Notes: generated by a model from the sequence alone, not told the origin. Counted from the first letter of the stretch, positions 44,854-53,638 are shown. The stretch is 64,000 bases of DNA from Rheinheimera pleomorphica (GCF_011634895.1 NZ_SIRR01000003.1:62001-126000); one strand, 5' to 3'. Numbers and translations: made by a program.

Positions 44854-46041
44854 CTATTCCAGATTGTCAAACGCCTGCCGAGCAGAGCGATATAGTGCAC
44901 CCAAAGTGACGTCAAACACCCAACGAATAAAGCGTGCCGTCAGATCCGCAACTGTCTTTGTTACATAACCGGCAAACACTAACATATGACCAAGCAATCC
45001 TTTAACATCTTCGAAAAACTCGGGAGTAAGTTTAGCAATATGCTCCATGCTACGAGCCAGCAAATCATAAAATGTTAGTGCAGTTCCAACCCCGGCTGCT
45101 GCCAGAATAACAGGCAATTGTCCCGCCTTTTTTAGGATGGTGATCAAGGCATCAGTAATTCGCAGTGACCAATAGGTGCTAAATGATGCTTGATGGCGGT
45201 TTGCATATCTCAATACGACAGACTGAGCGTTTGTTCTGGTATTTTGTGCTATCTCTTTCCAGCTGTGACCGCTGGCAGTGTTAAGGTAGCCCGGCCGTTT
45301 GGCCATAGAGTGAGCAAAAGGGTTGATAGACATGCCGGGTGATAACACAAACTCATGCTTGTTATACGGTGCATGAATAAACGGCCACACCGGTATCATT
45401 GGGATAGGGTCAGATGCGTGTACGCAGCGAAAGTGTTTATCTATGGTTGAGGTTGTTTTTTTAGCGAATTCTGTCAGCCCAACCCTCGGGGCGCCAAAAG
45501 TGTATAAACAGACCCGGTTACCATAATAACGTTTTACCCAGTCCGCAGCGAGGTGAGCCAGCGCGCCTCCCAAGCTGTGGCCAACACAATGTAAAGTGCC
45601 GCTCGAATTGCCACGTAACAGCGGGTCTAAACTTTCTGTTAGGGCGGGTTTGATACTTTGAAACACTTTATTAAATCCGGCGTGGATGCGTGTTTGGTTA
45701 TCGCCAGTGGCAAGACCAAAATGTAAGTCGGTGACAACATCACGTAACTCAAGACTCTTGAGGCTAATCTTCATAAAAGTACCGCGAATAGCCAAAACCG
45801 TATCGCCCTGATACTGATTTTTACCATGGCCTATCACCGCAAAACCGGTTTGACGGTTAAATACTCGGGAGAGCATGCCGCCAGAGACGCCCATTATTGG
45901 CCCATTACTTAAATCAAAACTGAAATTGTTGGTGATTTGTGAAGGCAGTTTGCCGAGACTATAGCCAGTTCGTTCAGCCGTTCGTATTTGATATGCTGCA
46001 TTCGCTAGCTGAGAGGCCATTTGAGGTGTAAGAGTTTTCAT
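44854..46041 (-). CDS. Class 3 lipase (possible type VI effector)
   Basis: 395 residues of the alpha/beta hydrolase fold. GHSLGGALAHLAADW near residue 154 carries the nucleophile Ser; HASDPIPMIPVWPF has the acidic residue and HSMAKRPGY or the His in GHSWKEIAQ the catalytic His region. The last ~120 residues have several hydrophobic helices (LPVILAAAGVGTALTFY, LGHMLVFAGYVTKTV), perhaps for membrane contact. No signal peptide is visible. A class 3 lipase with adjoining DUF6795 membrane proteins resembles the TseL type of antibacterial lipase, although no VgrG, PAAR or other T6SS gene is in the window. Its start overlaps the end of the upstream gene by 4 bases. Confidence 0.8.
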   Translation of the reverse strand: MKTLTPQMASQLANAAYQIRTAERTGYSLGKLPSQITNNFSFDLSNGPIMGVSGGMLSRVFNRQTGFAVIGHGKNQYQGDTVLAIRGTFMKISLKSLELRDVVTDLHFGLATGDNQTRIHAGFNKVFQSIKPALTESLDPLLRGNSSGTLHCVGHSLGGALAHLAADWVKRYYGNRVCLYTFGAPRVGLTEFAKKTTSTIDKHFRCVHASDPIPMIPVWPFIHAPYNKHEFVLSPGMSINPFAHSMAKRPGYLNTASGHSWKEIAQNTRTNAQSVVLRYANRHQASFSTYWSLRITDALITILKKAGQLPVILAAAGVGTALTFYDLLARSMEHIAKLTPEFFEDVKGLLGHMLVFAGYVTKTVADLTARFIRWVFDVTLGALYRSARQAFDNLE

Positions 46042-46598
46042 TTCATAATTTCCTTATTCTTTATAACACTTTCGTCAGCGAAGCTGCATTTACTAATCGC
46101 TCCTAAGTAAATCCCTGGATTTAAAGGGTCAGGTTCTAAATCCAAACCAAAATCTGGGTTGCTGAGTTCACATGTCATCTCTTTTAGTAGGGCATTAAAA
46201 CTATTGAAATCGAGAGTGTTTAAATTTGAGATGCTAAAAATATTAATAATCTCATCTTGCTGAACGTAAATATTGTGCTTGACCGCGGTGTCAAACATTG
46301 ACTCTCTAACCTTTATTATTTTTGCTGGGAAGGTGAAGTGGCCATTGCTATCTGTAACCTGCTTTTCGCTGTATGAGTCGTCACCGTGTTTAAGATCTCT
46401 AAGTACTGTCATTCCTGAAGCCGGCCGACCATTCAACAGAATTTTTCCTTGAATTACCGGTGAAAGTTGTAGTTCTTTCTTTTTAAACCAACTAAACATA
46501 TCTGCCATAACCTGTTGTGAAAAAACAAAAAATACTAAAAATCCTAGCGCTGCTGTTAGCAGCAGCCATGGCTTGCGCTTTGTACTCATACCTTGCAT
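46038..46598 (-). CDS. DUF6795-like single-helix protein (possible immunity protein 2)
   Basis: 186 residues. One N-terminal helix (LLLTAALGFLVFFVFSQQVMA) then a short charged linker (FSWFKKKELQL) and the DUF6795-like domain: SPVIQGKILLNGRPASGMTVLRDL and VTDSNGHFTFPAKII. The C-terminal half is AT-rich and has IINIFSISN. It overlaps the lipase gene by 4 bases (ATGA) and is first in the three-gene block. The base composition is clearly lower in GC than the flanks, suggesting horizontal transfer. The role as immunity protein is inference from context. Confidence 0.7.
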   Translation of the reverse strand: MQGMSTKRKPWLLLTAALGFLVFFVFSQQVMADMFSWFKKKELQLSPVIQGKILLNGRPASGMTVLRDLKHGDDSYSEKQVTDSNGHFTFPAKIIKVRESMFDTAVKHNIYVQQDEIINIFSISNLNTLDFNSFNALLKEMTCELSNPDFGLDLEPDPLNPGIYLGAISKCSFADESVIKNKEIMK

Positions 46599-46691
46599 GG
46601 AAAGCTCTGCACCAACGAAGTTGCTAAAAGATAACTAAAAGGCAATATTTTGTAAATTAATTATTTGTTAATCAGGGCGGGGAGAGGATAT

Positions 46692-46711
46692 GGCGCTGTG
46701 GTTACAGCGCC
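46692..46711 (-). terminator. Hairpin downstream of the D-amino-acid transaminase gene
   Basis: Perfect stem GGCGCTGT/ACAGCGCC (46692-46699 and 46704-46711), loop GGTT, 14 bases past the transaminase stop. No T tract follows on either strand, so this may be a weak or factor-assisted terminator. Confidence 0.45.
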
Positions 46712-46724
46712 TGATTAAGATGAC

Positions 46725-47591
46725 TTAGTAGTCGAATTTATGCGCGCTAAATAGTTGCTGCACAGCCAGCCAGACATCACCGACCTCGCCGTTACCGACC
46801 GGCTTGTCGTTAACAAACAGCACTGGTGCTATTTCTTTGCTGGAGCTGGTAAGCCAGATTTCATCAGCGGCTAAAACCTCAGCTTCGCTGATATCGCGCT
46901 CTTCTACCTTGATGTTGCTGTGCTTGGCTAAAATAGCCAGCAGTAGTTGCCGGGTAATGCCTGGCAGCAGTTTATGGCTGAGTGGCGGTGTGGCAATAAC
47001 GCCGTCTTTAACAATAAATACGTTTACTGCCGCACCTTCGGTTAAGTTGCCGTCTTTATCAAACAGCAATATTTCCTGTGCACCCTGGCTGTAGCCTTGT
47101 TGATAATGCAGCACATTGCCAAGCAGCGACGTGGATTTAATATGGCAGCGCTGCCAACGTAAGTCTTGTCCTGTGACCACAGCATAAGTGGTGACTTTAC
47201 TTTTATCGGCCACCGGCTCTGGTGGGATAGCAAAGGCAAAACCGAATACGGTTGGCGTTATGTTGGCCGGGAAGGCATGGCCGCGCTTGCTATCGGTGCC
47301 GCGACTTACCTGAAAATACACGCCGATATTGTCGCCCAGCTCGGCGCGGTTATCGGCCAGCAATTTGTCGGCAATGCTTTGCCAGTCGGCCTGGCTTAGC
47401 TTTGGGTCTATCGACAGCTGGGCCAGGCCGCTGTGCATCCGCTCGATATGCGGGCCAAAGCCAACAAAGCGGCCGCCGTAGCTTGGTATCACTTCATAAA
47501 TACCGTCGCCAAATAGAAAGCCGCGATCCATCGGCGATATTTTCGCTTCGCTGGCCGGTACAAAGGCGCCGTTTAAATATACTGTTGTCAT
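46725..47591 (-). CDS. dat: D-amino-acid transaminase (class IV)
   Basis: About 288 residues from the ATG at 47591 (MTTVYLNGAF); a 7-codon extension upstream is possible but without support. Fold-type IV PLP enzyme: FLFGDGIYEVIPSY, RWQRCHIKSTSLLGNVL with the PLP Lys, GNLTEGAAVNVFIV and ITRQLLLAI. This matches D-alanine aminotransferase (Dat) better than branched-chain enzymes. It interconverts D-Ala/D-Glu with pyruvate/2-oxoglutarate. In the same operon as a D-glutamate cyclase-like protein and 5-oxoprolinase, it would move D-glutamate nitrogen. A repeat element separates it from the gene upstream. Confidence 0.88.
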   Translation of the reverse strand: MTTVYLNGAFVPASEAKISPMDRGFLFGDGIYEVIPSYGGRFVGFGPHIERMHSGLAQLSIDPKLSQADWQSIADKLLADNRAELGDNIGVYFQVSRGTDSKRGHAFPANITPTVFGFAFAIPPEPVADKSKVTTYAVVTGQDLRWQRCHIKSTSLLGNVLHYQQGYSQGAQEILLFDKDGNLTEGAAVNVFIVKDGVIATPPLSHKLLPGITRQLLLAILAKHSNIKVEERDISEAEVLAADEIWLTSSSKEIAPVLFVNDKPVGNGEVGDVWLAVQQLFSAHKFDY

Positions 47592-47630
47592 TGCGGTTCT
47601 CGCTGTAAACACGGTTCGGTTGTGTCAATC

Positions 47631-47727
47631 GAACCGGTTCACCCACACCGACACGCCGTAAATACGTCCCTGTAGGCTCGATTCGGCCATCCTGGCCTGC
47701 AACGGTCGGCTTAGGGTAAACCGGTTC
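47631..47727 (-). repeat. Structured intergenic repeat, copy A
   Basis: 97 bases, exactly abutting the DUF4392 stop codon. Ends form an inverted repeat (GAACCGGTTTACCC with GGGTGAACCGGTTC, one wobble pair). An inner hairpin GGCC-aggat-GGCC and a conserved core GAGCCTACAGGGACGTATTT are shared with copy B at 56907-57005, which is oppositely oriented. Base changes between copies fall in pairs that keep the stems. It lies within an operon and could act as a processing or attenuation signal. Confidence 0.8.
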
Positions 47728-48573
47728 TCATTTCATTAGTAATTCAAGATCTTTAATCAGCTGCTCGCCTTCGGTATGCGCCAGGCCATCTTCGGTTAGC
47801 GTATTTAACCGGGTAACGCCATCCACACTGCCTTTGGCCGATAAATACTGCAAAATGGCCAGCGGATCGGCGTCGCTTAGCAGGTTCTCACCGCGCAATA
47901 CCGACACCATGGCGGCTAAGGCCCAGGCCGCCCAGTTAGATACATCAGCGACAATCAATTCATCGCATTGGGTTACACTGGGGGTGATATTCAGCGCACT
48001 CACCTGCTGATACACATTGCCCATACCAATTTCATTACCGCCATCACCAATGCCGAGCGTCGGGCAGGGCGCCTGCGTTAAAAAATAATCAAAGCTGGCA
48101 CAGCGGGCTGAAATATCTTCGCCACGCATATTGGCGTAGCGCCCTTTGGCATTAAAACCGGGCCGTTCAATCGAGATCACCAGCTGGGGGTTAAGCTCAG
48201 CCAAAGCGGCTTCGGCAATAGCCGGCAATGCATTGTACTGATTTACTGTAATTTGATAGCACTGATAATCAGCTTTTAACACGCTGTACAGTGGGTCGCC
48301 ACAGACAATTACCGGCTTGGCGCCGATTTTTTGCAGCAACTGGTATAAACCAATAGCACCGACCGGGCCGTCGGTTTCAAAAGTATCCAGCACCGGAAAG
48401 CCGGTGCCAATCAGCACAGTGCCATTGCATTGGTTCAGTAGTTTTGCGGCGCGCAATATATAGCCAGGCCGTAAATGTGGCTGCAGAGTCGCCATACCGC
48501 GCAAATTTTGCCGCACCAATAATTGTTCTATCTGCTGACTAATGGCCAGATAATCCACCGCTGCTGTGCTCAT
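47728..48573 (-). CDS. D-glutamate cyclase-like protein (DUF4392)
   Basis: 281 residues. Landmarks are VLIGTGFPV, ETDGPVGAIGLYQLL, ISIERPGFNAKGRYANMRGEDIS and TLGIGDGGNEIGMGNV, the signature of DUF4392, the domain that in animal DGLUCY converts D-glutamate to 5-oxo-D-proline. It directly follows pxpC (one junction with no gap) and precedes the transaminase gene. It probably turns D-glutamate into 5-oxoproline, which the adjacent Pxp proteins open. The stereochemistry of the final step is not known. Confidence 0.85.
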   Translation of the reverse strand: MSTAAVDYLAISQQIEQLLVRQNLRGMATLQPHLRPGYILRAAKLLNQCNGTVLIGTGFPVLDTFETDGPVGAIGLYQLLQKIGAKPVIVCGDPLYSVLKADYQCYQITVNQYNALPAIAEAALAELNPQLVISIERPGFNAKGRYANMRGEDISARCASFDYFLTQAPCPTLGIGDGGNEIGMGNVYQQVSALNITPSVTQCDELIVADVSNWAAWALAAMVSVLRGENLLSDADPLAILQYLSAKGSVDGVTRLNTLTEDGLAHTEGEQLIKDLELLMK

Positions 48574-49515
48574 TTACAGTTTCACCAATTGGCTGGTTAT
48601 GGCATCGGTACGCACTTTGGCCAGGCACAGCGCATTATGCGCCTGCTCGGGGCTAATGGGCGTAAAGTATACTTCGGTGCCAGCGCCGGCCTGGGCCAGC
48701 AAGGCACAATCCAGTGACAGCACGCTACCGATTTTTGGGTAGCCGCCTAAGGTTTGCCTATCGTTTAACAGCACAATCGGCTGGCCATCTGGCGGAATTT
48801 GTACCGCGCCATAACAGATGCCTTCTGACAACAATTGCGTTTGCCGGCACTGAATAGCCGCACCTTTTAGTTTATAGCCCATGCGGTCGGCCTGCGGTGT
48901 CACTTTGTAGCTATTGAGATAAAAGCGCTGGAGCTCGGTAGCGCTAAAGCTGCCGGCCTGATAACCCTCAATCAGCCGTAGCGTCAGCGTCTGGTTAAAT
49001 TGAGGCCGGTAACGCGCCGGTAAGCGCTGACGTTGCAGCTTATTAACGGCCTGCGCGCTAAGCGTATCGCCGGCTTGCAGTTTATTGCCATTTAAGCCGC
49101 CGATGCCTTCGCGCAGCACGGTCGCCGTGCTGCCAAACTGCGGCGCAATGTTAAAACCGCCTGCGACAGCAAGATAAGTACGCAGGCCTTTGCTTACCAT
49201 GCCAAGCTCAATGACATCGCCTGCCTGTACCTGATGCACTGTCCATTGTTCTACAGCTTTACCGTTGATACTCACTGGTAATATCGCACCGGTGACGGCA
49301 ATATAACTTGGGCTGTCGGCGCGTAGCTGCAAGCCACCAACGCTGCACTCAATTAAGGTGGCATTGGTGTCATTACCCAGCAAACGGTTGGCCCAGGCGG
49401 CAGAAGGTACATCCATGGGCCCGCCGGTGGTTAAGCCCAGTGCGCCCTGGCCAAAGCGGCCACTGTCTTGCAGCAAACTCAGTACGCCGGGTGCTATAAC
49501 GCTAAATCCGCTCAT
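48574..49515 (-). CDS. pxpC: 5-oxoprolinase subunit PxpC (KipA-like)
   Basis: 313 residues of the biotin-dependent carboxyltransferase/AHS2 family: APGVLSLLQDSGRFGQGALGLTTGGPMD, GAILPVSINGKAV, LSEGICYGAVQIPPDGQPIVLLNDRQTLGGYPKIGSV. Together with PxpA and PxpB it hydrolyses 5-oxoproline to glutamate with ATP in the cytoplasm. Overlaps pxpB by four bases and is contiguous with the DUF4392 gene, so all are one operon. Confidence 0.95.
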   Translation of the reverse strand: MSGFSVIAPGVLSLLQDSGRFGQGALGLTTGGPMDVPSAAWANRLLGNDTNATLIECSVGGLQLRADSPSYIAVTGAILPVSINGKAVEQWTVHQVQAGDVIELGMVSKGLRTYLAVAGGFNIAPQFGSTATVLREGIGGLNGNKLQAGDTLSAQAVNKLQRQRLPARYRPQFNQTLTLRLIEGYQAGSFSATELQRFYLNSYKVTPQADRMGYKLKGAAIQCRQTQLLSEGICYGAVQIPPDGQPIVLLNDRQTLGGYPKIGSVLSLDCALLAQAGAGTEVYFTPISPEQAHNALCLAKVRTDAITSQLVKL

Positions 49516-50234
49516 GGCTTAGCTCCCGTCAGTTCAGCTTCTGGCAGCTCGCCACCTAAGCGGATAAACTCGGCCTTATCAATAGCAACAAAACGCACTT
49601 CATCACCTACCGCTACCGGCATCGCGGGTTCGGCTTGCGGGTCAAACATCCGCGTTGGGCAAAGACCAATTAAATTCCAGCCGCCGGGAGAAGGCGCCGG
49701 ATACACCGCCGTTTGCCTGTCGGCAATAGCGACAGCGCCGCGCGGCACTTTGGCGCGTGGCGTGGCTAAACGCGGCATTTGCAGCAGCGGGTCAACCTCG
49801 CCTAAATAGGCAAAACCGGGTGCAAAGCCAATGGCATAGACTCTATAGCTTATCGCCTGATGCCGCTTAATCACTTCATCGATACTGATATTTTTGGTCT
49901 GGGCGATCAGCGCTAAATCCGGGCCGGATTCTGCACTGTAATACACCGGCAGTTCAACCAGTTTGCCGCTGTGGCTGTCACCGCTTTGCAGCTGTGCCAG
50001 ACAATGCTGCAGCTGCGTCTGCACCCGGTATAAATCGGTGCTAAAGGGGTTAAATATCACCAGCACAGAAGCATAAGATGGCAGGATATCGATGACATCT
50101 TCAGCAAGCTCTGCCTTAATCAGTGCACAGGCTTGCTGCACCAGTGCAGAAATAGCCGGATCGATGCGCTGGTCAAAATACAGCATCAGTGCATTTTCAC
50201 CGGCGACAGTCAGCTGATATTGCACCTGACTCAT
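49512..50234 (-). CDS. pxpB: 5-oxoprolinase subunit PxpB (KipI-like)
   Basis: 240 residues of the AHS1 family: GENALMLYFDQRIDP at the start, then LPVYYSAESGPDLALIAQ, YRVYAIGFAPGFAYLGEVD and APSPGGWNLIGLCPTRMFDP. KipI-like proteins in Bacillus inhibit a sporulation kinase, but the pxpA neighbour fixes the 5-oxoprolinase role. It overlaps pxpA by four bases upstream and pxpC by four downstream. Confidence 0.95.
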   Translation of the reverse strand: MSQVQYQLTVAGENALMLYFDQRIDPAISALVQQACALIKAELAEDVIDILPSYASVLVIFNPFSTDLYRVQTQLQHCLAQLQSGDSHSGKLVELPVYYSAESGPDLALIAQTKNISIDEVIKRHQAISYRVYAIGFAPGFAYLGEVDPLLQMPRLATPRAKVPRGAVAIADRQTAVYPAPSPGGWNLIGLCPTRMFDPQAEPAMPVAVGDEVRFVAIDKAEFIRLGGELPEAELTGAKP

Positions 50235-50956
50235 ACCAACAGTGCCCGTATTTGCTGCACCTGGGCTATTGCGGCCTGGTTATCACCATGCACACAAAGC
50301 GTATCTGCGCTTAGCGCAAGCTGTTTGCCGGATGCGGTGGTAACACTGCCATGTTTAACCAACTGCCTTACCTGTGCCAGCATATCATCGCCATGCAACA
50401 CGGCGCCGGCCTGGCTGCGTGGGGTTAGCGTGCCTTCGTCGGTATAACGCCGGTCGGCGAAGGCTTCAAACAATAATGCAACGCCCTGAGCTTTGGCCTG
50501 GGCGGCAAATTCCTGTTGGCGGGCGGTGGCTAAAATCATTAGCTTTAATGGTTTATAAAAGCCAGCTACGGCGTCCAGTACGGCGGCAAATATCGCCGGT
50601 TTGGCCATCATATCGTTGTAAAGTGCGCCATGAGGCTTAACATAGCTCAGCGTTACACCTGCGCTTAACGCCATGCCATCCAGTGCGGCAATCTGATAGC
50701 GCATACAGTTAACAATTTCACTGTGTGACAGTGCCATACTGCGCCGGCCAAAGCCTTGTAAGTCGGGGTAAGAGGGGTGAGCGCCAATGGTTACGTTATG
50801 CTGCTTGGCCAGTGTCAGAGTGCGCGCCATCACATCGGCATCGCCGGCATGAAAGCCACAGGCAATATTGGCCATATCAATATGCGGCATAACATCGGCA
50901 TCCAGCCCCATTTGCCAGCTGCCATAACTTTCGCCCAGGTCACAATTTAATTTCAT
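50231..50956 (-). CDS. pxpA: 5-oxoprolinase subunit PxpA (LamB/YcsF family)
   Basis: 241 residues. KLNCDLGESYG at the start with ACGFHAGDADVM, IGAHPSYPDLQGFGRR, KPHGALYNDM and CVHGDNQ are the family's catalytic blocks. It is the first gene of the pxpA-pxpB-pxpC-DUF4392-dat operon. 5-oxoproline arises spontaneously from glutamine and, here, perhaps from D-glutamate. Upstream (50957-51039) is the operon's AT-rich promoter region. Confidence 0.96.
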   Translation of the reverse strand: MKLNCDLGESYGSWQMGLDADVMPHIDMANIACGFHAGDADVMARTLTLAKQHNVTIGAHPSYPDLQGFGRRSMALSHSEIVNCMRYQIAALDGMALSAGVTLSYVKPHGALYNDMMAKPAIFAAVLDAVAGFYKPLKLMILATARQQEFAAQAKAQGVALLFEAFADRRYTDEGTLTPRSQAGAVLHGDDMLAQVRQLVKHGSVTTASGKQLALSADTLCVHGDNQAAIAQVQQIRALLV

Positions 50957-51039
50957 TGCCGCACCACCACTGCAGAAATAATTTATTCATGTTGCTTGCT
51001 AATTTTGTAATAGTCTAGTCGGATGCGACCAATTTCGGT

Positions 51040-51061
51040 AGCCCGGCGATAATGCCGGGCT
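51040..51061 (-). terminator. Hairpin at the end of the amidase gene
   Basis: AGCCCGGC/GCCGGGCT stem (51040-51047 and 51054-51061), loop GATAAT, within 6 bases of the amidase stop. No long T tract, so termination strength is unsure. It separates the amidase gene from the pxp operon. Confidence 0.5.
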
Positions 51062-51066
51062 TGCCG

Positions 51067-52500
51067 TTAAACCGGTTCAGCCAGTGGCGGCAACACCTTT
51101 TGGTAAAAACCGCTGGCGACAGTATCGGCCAACAGCTGTGCCACGGCAAATACATCACCTTCCTGATACGGCTGACCGACAATCTGCACCGAGCTTGGTA
51201 CGCCGTTGTCGCAGAAACCGTTGGGCATGGCCAACACCGGGCACTGGCTTAAGCTGTTAAACGGGTAGGTCATAAACCAGCCTTTATTGGCATCGACTGT
51301 TTTACCCTCTACGCTAACCTGATGCTGGCTGTAGTCAAAGTCTGGCCGGATATCGCTGGTGGCGACGGTCGGGCACAGCAACAGATCATAGTGTTTAAAC
51401 ACTCTGGCCAGCGCATCCCACATCTGGCACAGGTATAAATTGGCATCCAGCATTTGCTCCGGCGTTAAACTATCTACCTGCGCCAGATACTGCTGCATAT
51501 AGGGTGTCATCATCGCGCGCTGCTCTGGCTTACCAAACTGTCGCCTTAGCAATAAACCCATCAGCGCGCGTTGCTGAATTTTGGCGGTGTCTATTACGCG
51601 CTCATCCCAGTCAAGCTCTACCTCGTCCACCTGCAAGCCCTGTGCGCGTAACGCGTCGGCGCTTCGCAGCAATTCGCGTTTAATATCACTTGCCAGCGGG
51701 TAAAAACCTAAATGCGCACAGACAGCGATTTTTAGCTGCTTAACCGGTTTGCGCGGGGCTAAATCCGGGTTGGTATCCGGAACAAACGAATGAGAGTCGC
51801 GCCAGTCGGTACCGCGCAGCAAGGGGTAAACATAGCGTAAGTCAGCCAGGCTGCGGGTTAAGATACTGTGATGACAATATAAATCGATGTTGTAAGGGCT
51901 GATTTCAGCGACCCGGCCATGTGGTGGTTTATAGCCATACAGGCCACAAAACGCCGCCGGAATACGCACCGAGCCACCAATATCAGTGGCATTGGCAAAG
52001 CTGGCCATGCCACTGGCCACCGCAATGGCTGAACCGCCGGACGAGCCACCACAGGTGATATCAGCATTCCATGGGTTGCGGCTAACCCCCCATAAATCTG
52101 ACCAGGTAACCGCTGAGGTGGAAAACTCCGGTGTAGTGGTACGGCCAAGCACTATAGCACCGGCATCCAGCAAGCGCTGCGCCGCCGGATCGGTTTCTTT
52201 GGCAACAAAATCTGCCAGACAGCGTGAGCCATTGGTGGTGATTTGCCCCTTGATATAGGTTTCATCTTTAATCGCCAGCGGCAAGCCACAAAGTGGCCCG
52301 GCTGTACCCTCACGATAGGCCTTTGCAGCCAGCTCCGCCTGTGCCAGTGCCGTATCGGCAAACACAAAGTTAAACGCATTTAGCGCCGGGTTGTGCCGGG
52401 CAATACGCAGAAGACTTTGCTGCATTAACGTCACCGGCGATAACTGGCCGCTATGAAACTGGCGCAATTGCTCGGTCAGAGGCAGATAAAGTGGGCTCAA
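51067..52500 (-). CDS. Amidase (amidase-signature family)
   Basis: About 477 residues from a TTG at 52500, with GGAG 7 bases upstream; an in-frame TTG at 52611 would add a hydrophobic N-terminus and lacks a ribosome site. The catalytic triad is intact: LPLAIKDE (Lys), the cis-Ser in CGGSSGGSA, and the nucleophile Ser in DIGGSVRIP. Such enzymes hydrolyse amides of small acids or amino compounds; the substrate is unknown. It is transcribed alone, opposite to the lipoprotein-aldehyde dehydrogenase operon. Confidence 0.9.
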   Translation of the reverse strand: MSPLYLPLTEQLRQFHSGQLSPVTLMQQSLLRIARHNPALNAFNFVFADTALAQAELAAKAYREGTAGPLCGLPLAIKDETYIKGQITTNGSRCLADFVAKETDPAAQRLLDAGAIVLGRTTTPEFSTSAVTWSDLWGVSRNPWNADITCGGSSGGSAIAVASGMASFANATDIGGSVRIPAAFCGLYGYKPPHGRVAEISPYNIDLYCHHSILTRSLADLRYVYPLLRGTDWRDSHSFVPDTNPDLAPRKPVKQLKIAVCAHLGFYPLASDIKRELLRSADALRAQGLQVDEVELDWDERVIDTAKIQQRALMGLLLRRQFGKPEQRAMMTPYMQQYLAQVDSLTPEQMLDANLYLCQMWDALARVFKHYDLLLCPTVATSDIRPDFDYSQHQVSVEGKTVDANKGWFMTYPFNSLSQCPVLAMPNGFCDNGVPSSVQIVGQPYQEGDVFAVAQLLADTVASGFYQKVLPPLAEPV

Positions 52501-52720
52501 GGGCAAACTCCGGCAAGAAATAATACGCCATTGTGCGCACAGCAGAAGCGCGCAGAAAATGAATAACCATCGGTTTACGCTATGGATGCGGCCGGGCTTA
52601 AGCGCCAGCAAGCCGGTTTTTGTCTGCGCCTGACATATCGTGTAAACCGATAGTTACTAACATGCCAGTGTCAACGGCCGCTGCTAGCATCGGGTGACAT
52701 CAGCGCAAAAAGGACACCTT

Positions 52721-53638
52721 ATGCGAGCTTATTCGTTATTGCTCATTAGCCTGTTAACCGCCTGCAGTGGCGGCTTTAAGTTTGTACAACCGACACTGGC
52801 AGAGCAAACGGCAGCCGCCGACTTTATTCAACTGGAGCAGGACACCGATTATCAGTTTGACCGGGGGGAGGGTATGCACCGGGTGCGTTTTAACTACAGC
52901 GGTAAAAACTGGACTGTGGCCGATGTGGCTGCCATCCGGATAAATACCAAAGCGCCTATTGCGATAATTCCGCAGCAATATACGACAGAAGGCAAGATGA
53001 TGCCGGGCGCAGCGGTTAATGGCCGTAATGTCGGCAAGCAGTGGAATGACATCACCCAGCAGGAGATGGCCTGGCGTTTACGGCAGCAAGGCTTTTTCGT
53101 GTTGACGCCCAGCATTCAGTACTACGGCGAAAACCTCGATGGTTATCAGGCGTTTGAGCATTACATCGCCGCTATTCACAAGGGTAACCCGCATGTGCAA
53201 ACCGTGCTGCTAACCGCCGATGCGCATAACCCCAATGTGCAAAACCCGCTACCGGGTGCGCAAATGCTGGTCACCGGCACTAACCCGCGCAATCCTGAGT
53301 GGGAAGCACTGATACAGCGTCATATCGCTGCGTTTTATCAGCAGGTTGGCCTGGGCAATCAGGGCGCCCGGGTACGTGGTGGCCACTCTGACATTGAAGG
53401 CTCCTCCGCTGCCTGGCATCCACTGATTGAGCGCGCCGCCGGTTACGGCGCCACGGTCAGTATTATGGAGGTCAGCCGCGCTATCGATATTGTTGAACAG
53501 GCTGGCAGTATTGACAACGGCCGGCAGTGGGCAGCCCCGCTGTTCGACGCACTCACCGACGCTATGACCGAGTGGGCCTGCCTGCAAGGTTACCGCCTGA
53601 AACGCTGCGAGGAGCTTAGCTATGTTACAACGCATTAA
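52721..53638 (+). CDS. Lipoprotein of unknown function
   Basis: 305 residues from the ATG at 52721, with AAAGGA upstream; an upstream in-frame start is less likely. The lipobox is LISLLTAC-SGG. The mature protein has DGYQAFEHYIAAI, TVLLTADAHNP and RVRGGHSDIEGSSAAWHPLIERAAGYG, but no family was recognised. A His-rich spread (HNP, GHSDIE, WHPL) hints at metal binding. Its end overlaps the aldehyde dehydrogenase gene by 17 bases, so it belongs to the same operon. It might bind or process the amine metabolised by those genes (speculation). Confidence 0.55.
   Translation: MRAYSLLLISLLTACSGGFKFVQPTLAEQTAAADFIQLEQDTDYQFDRGEGMHRVRFNYSGKNWTVADVAAIRINTKAPIAIIPQQYTTEGKMMPGAAVNGRNVGKQWNDITQQEMAWRLRQQGFFVLTPSIQYYGENLDGYQAFEHYIAAIHKGNPHVQTVLLTADAHNPNVQNPLPGAQMLVTGTNPRNPEWEALIQRHIAAFYQQVGLGNQGARVRGGHSDIEGSSAAWHPLIERAAGYGATVSIMEVSRAIDIVEQAGSIDNGRQWAAPLFDALTDAMTEWACLQGYRLKRCEELSYVTTH

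Noticed and set aside
49512-50234. KipI-type inhibitor of a sporulation kinase
   Set aside because: The neighbouring pxpA and pxpC genes define the 5-oxoprolinase complex; no sporulation genes are expected in this organism.
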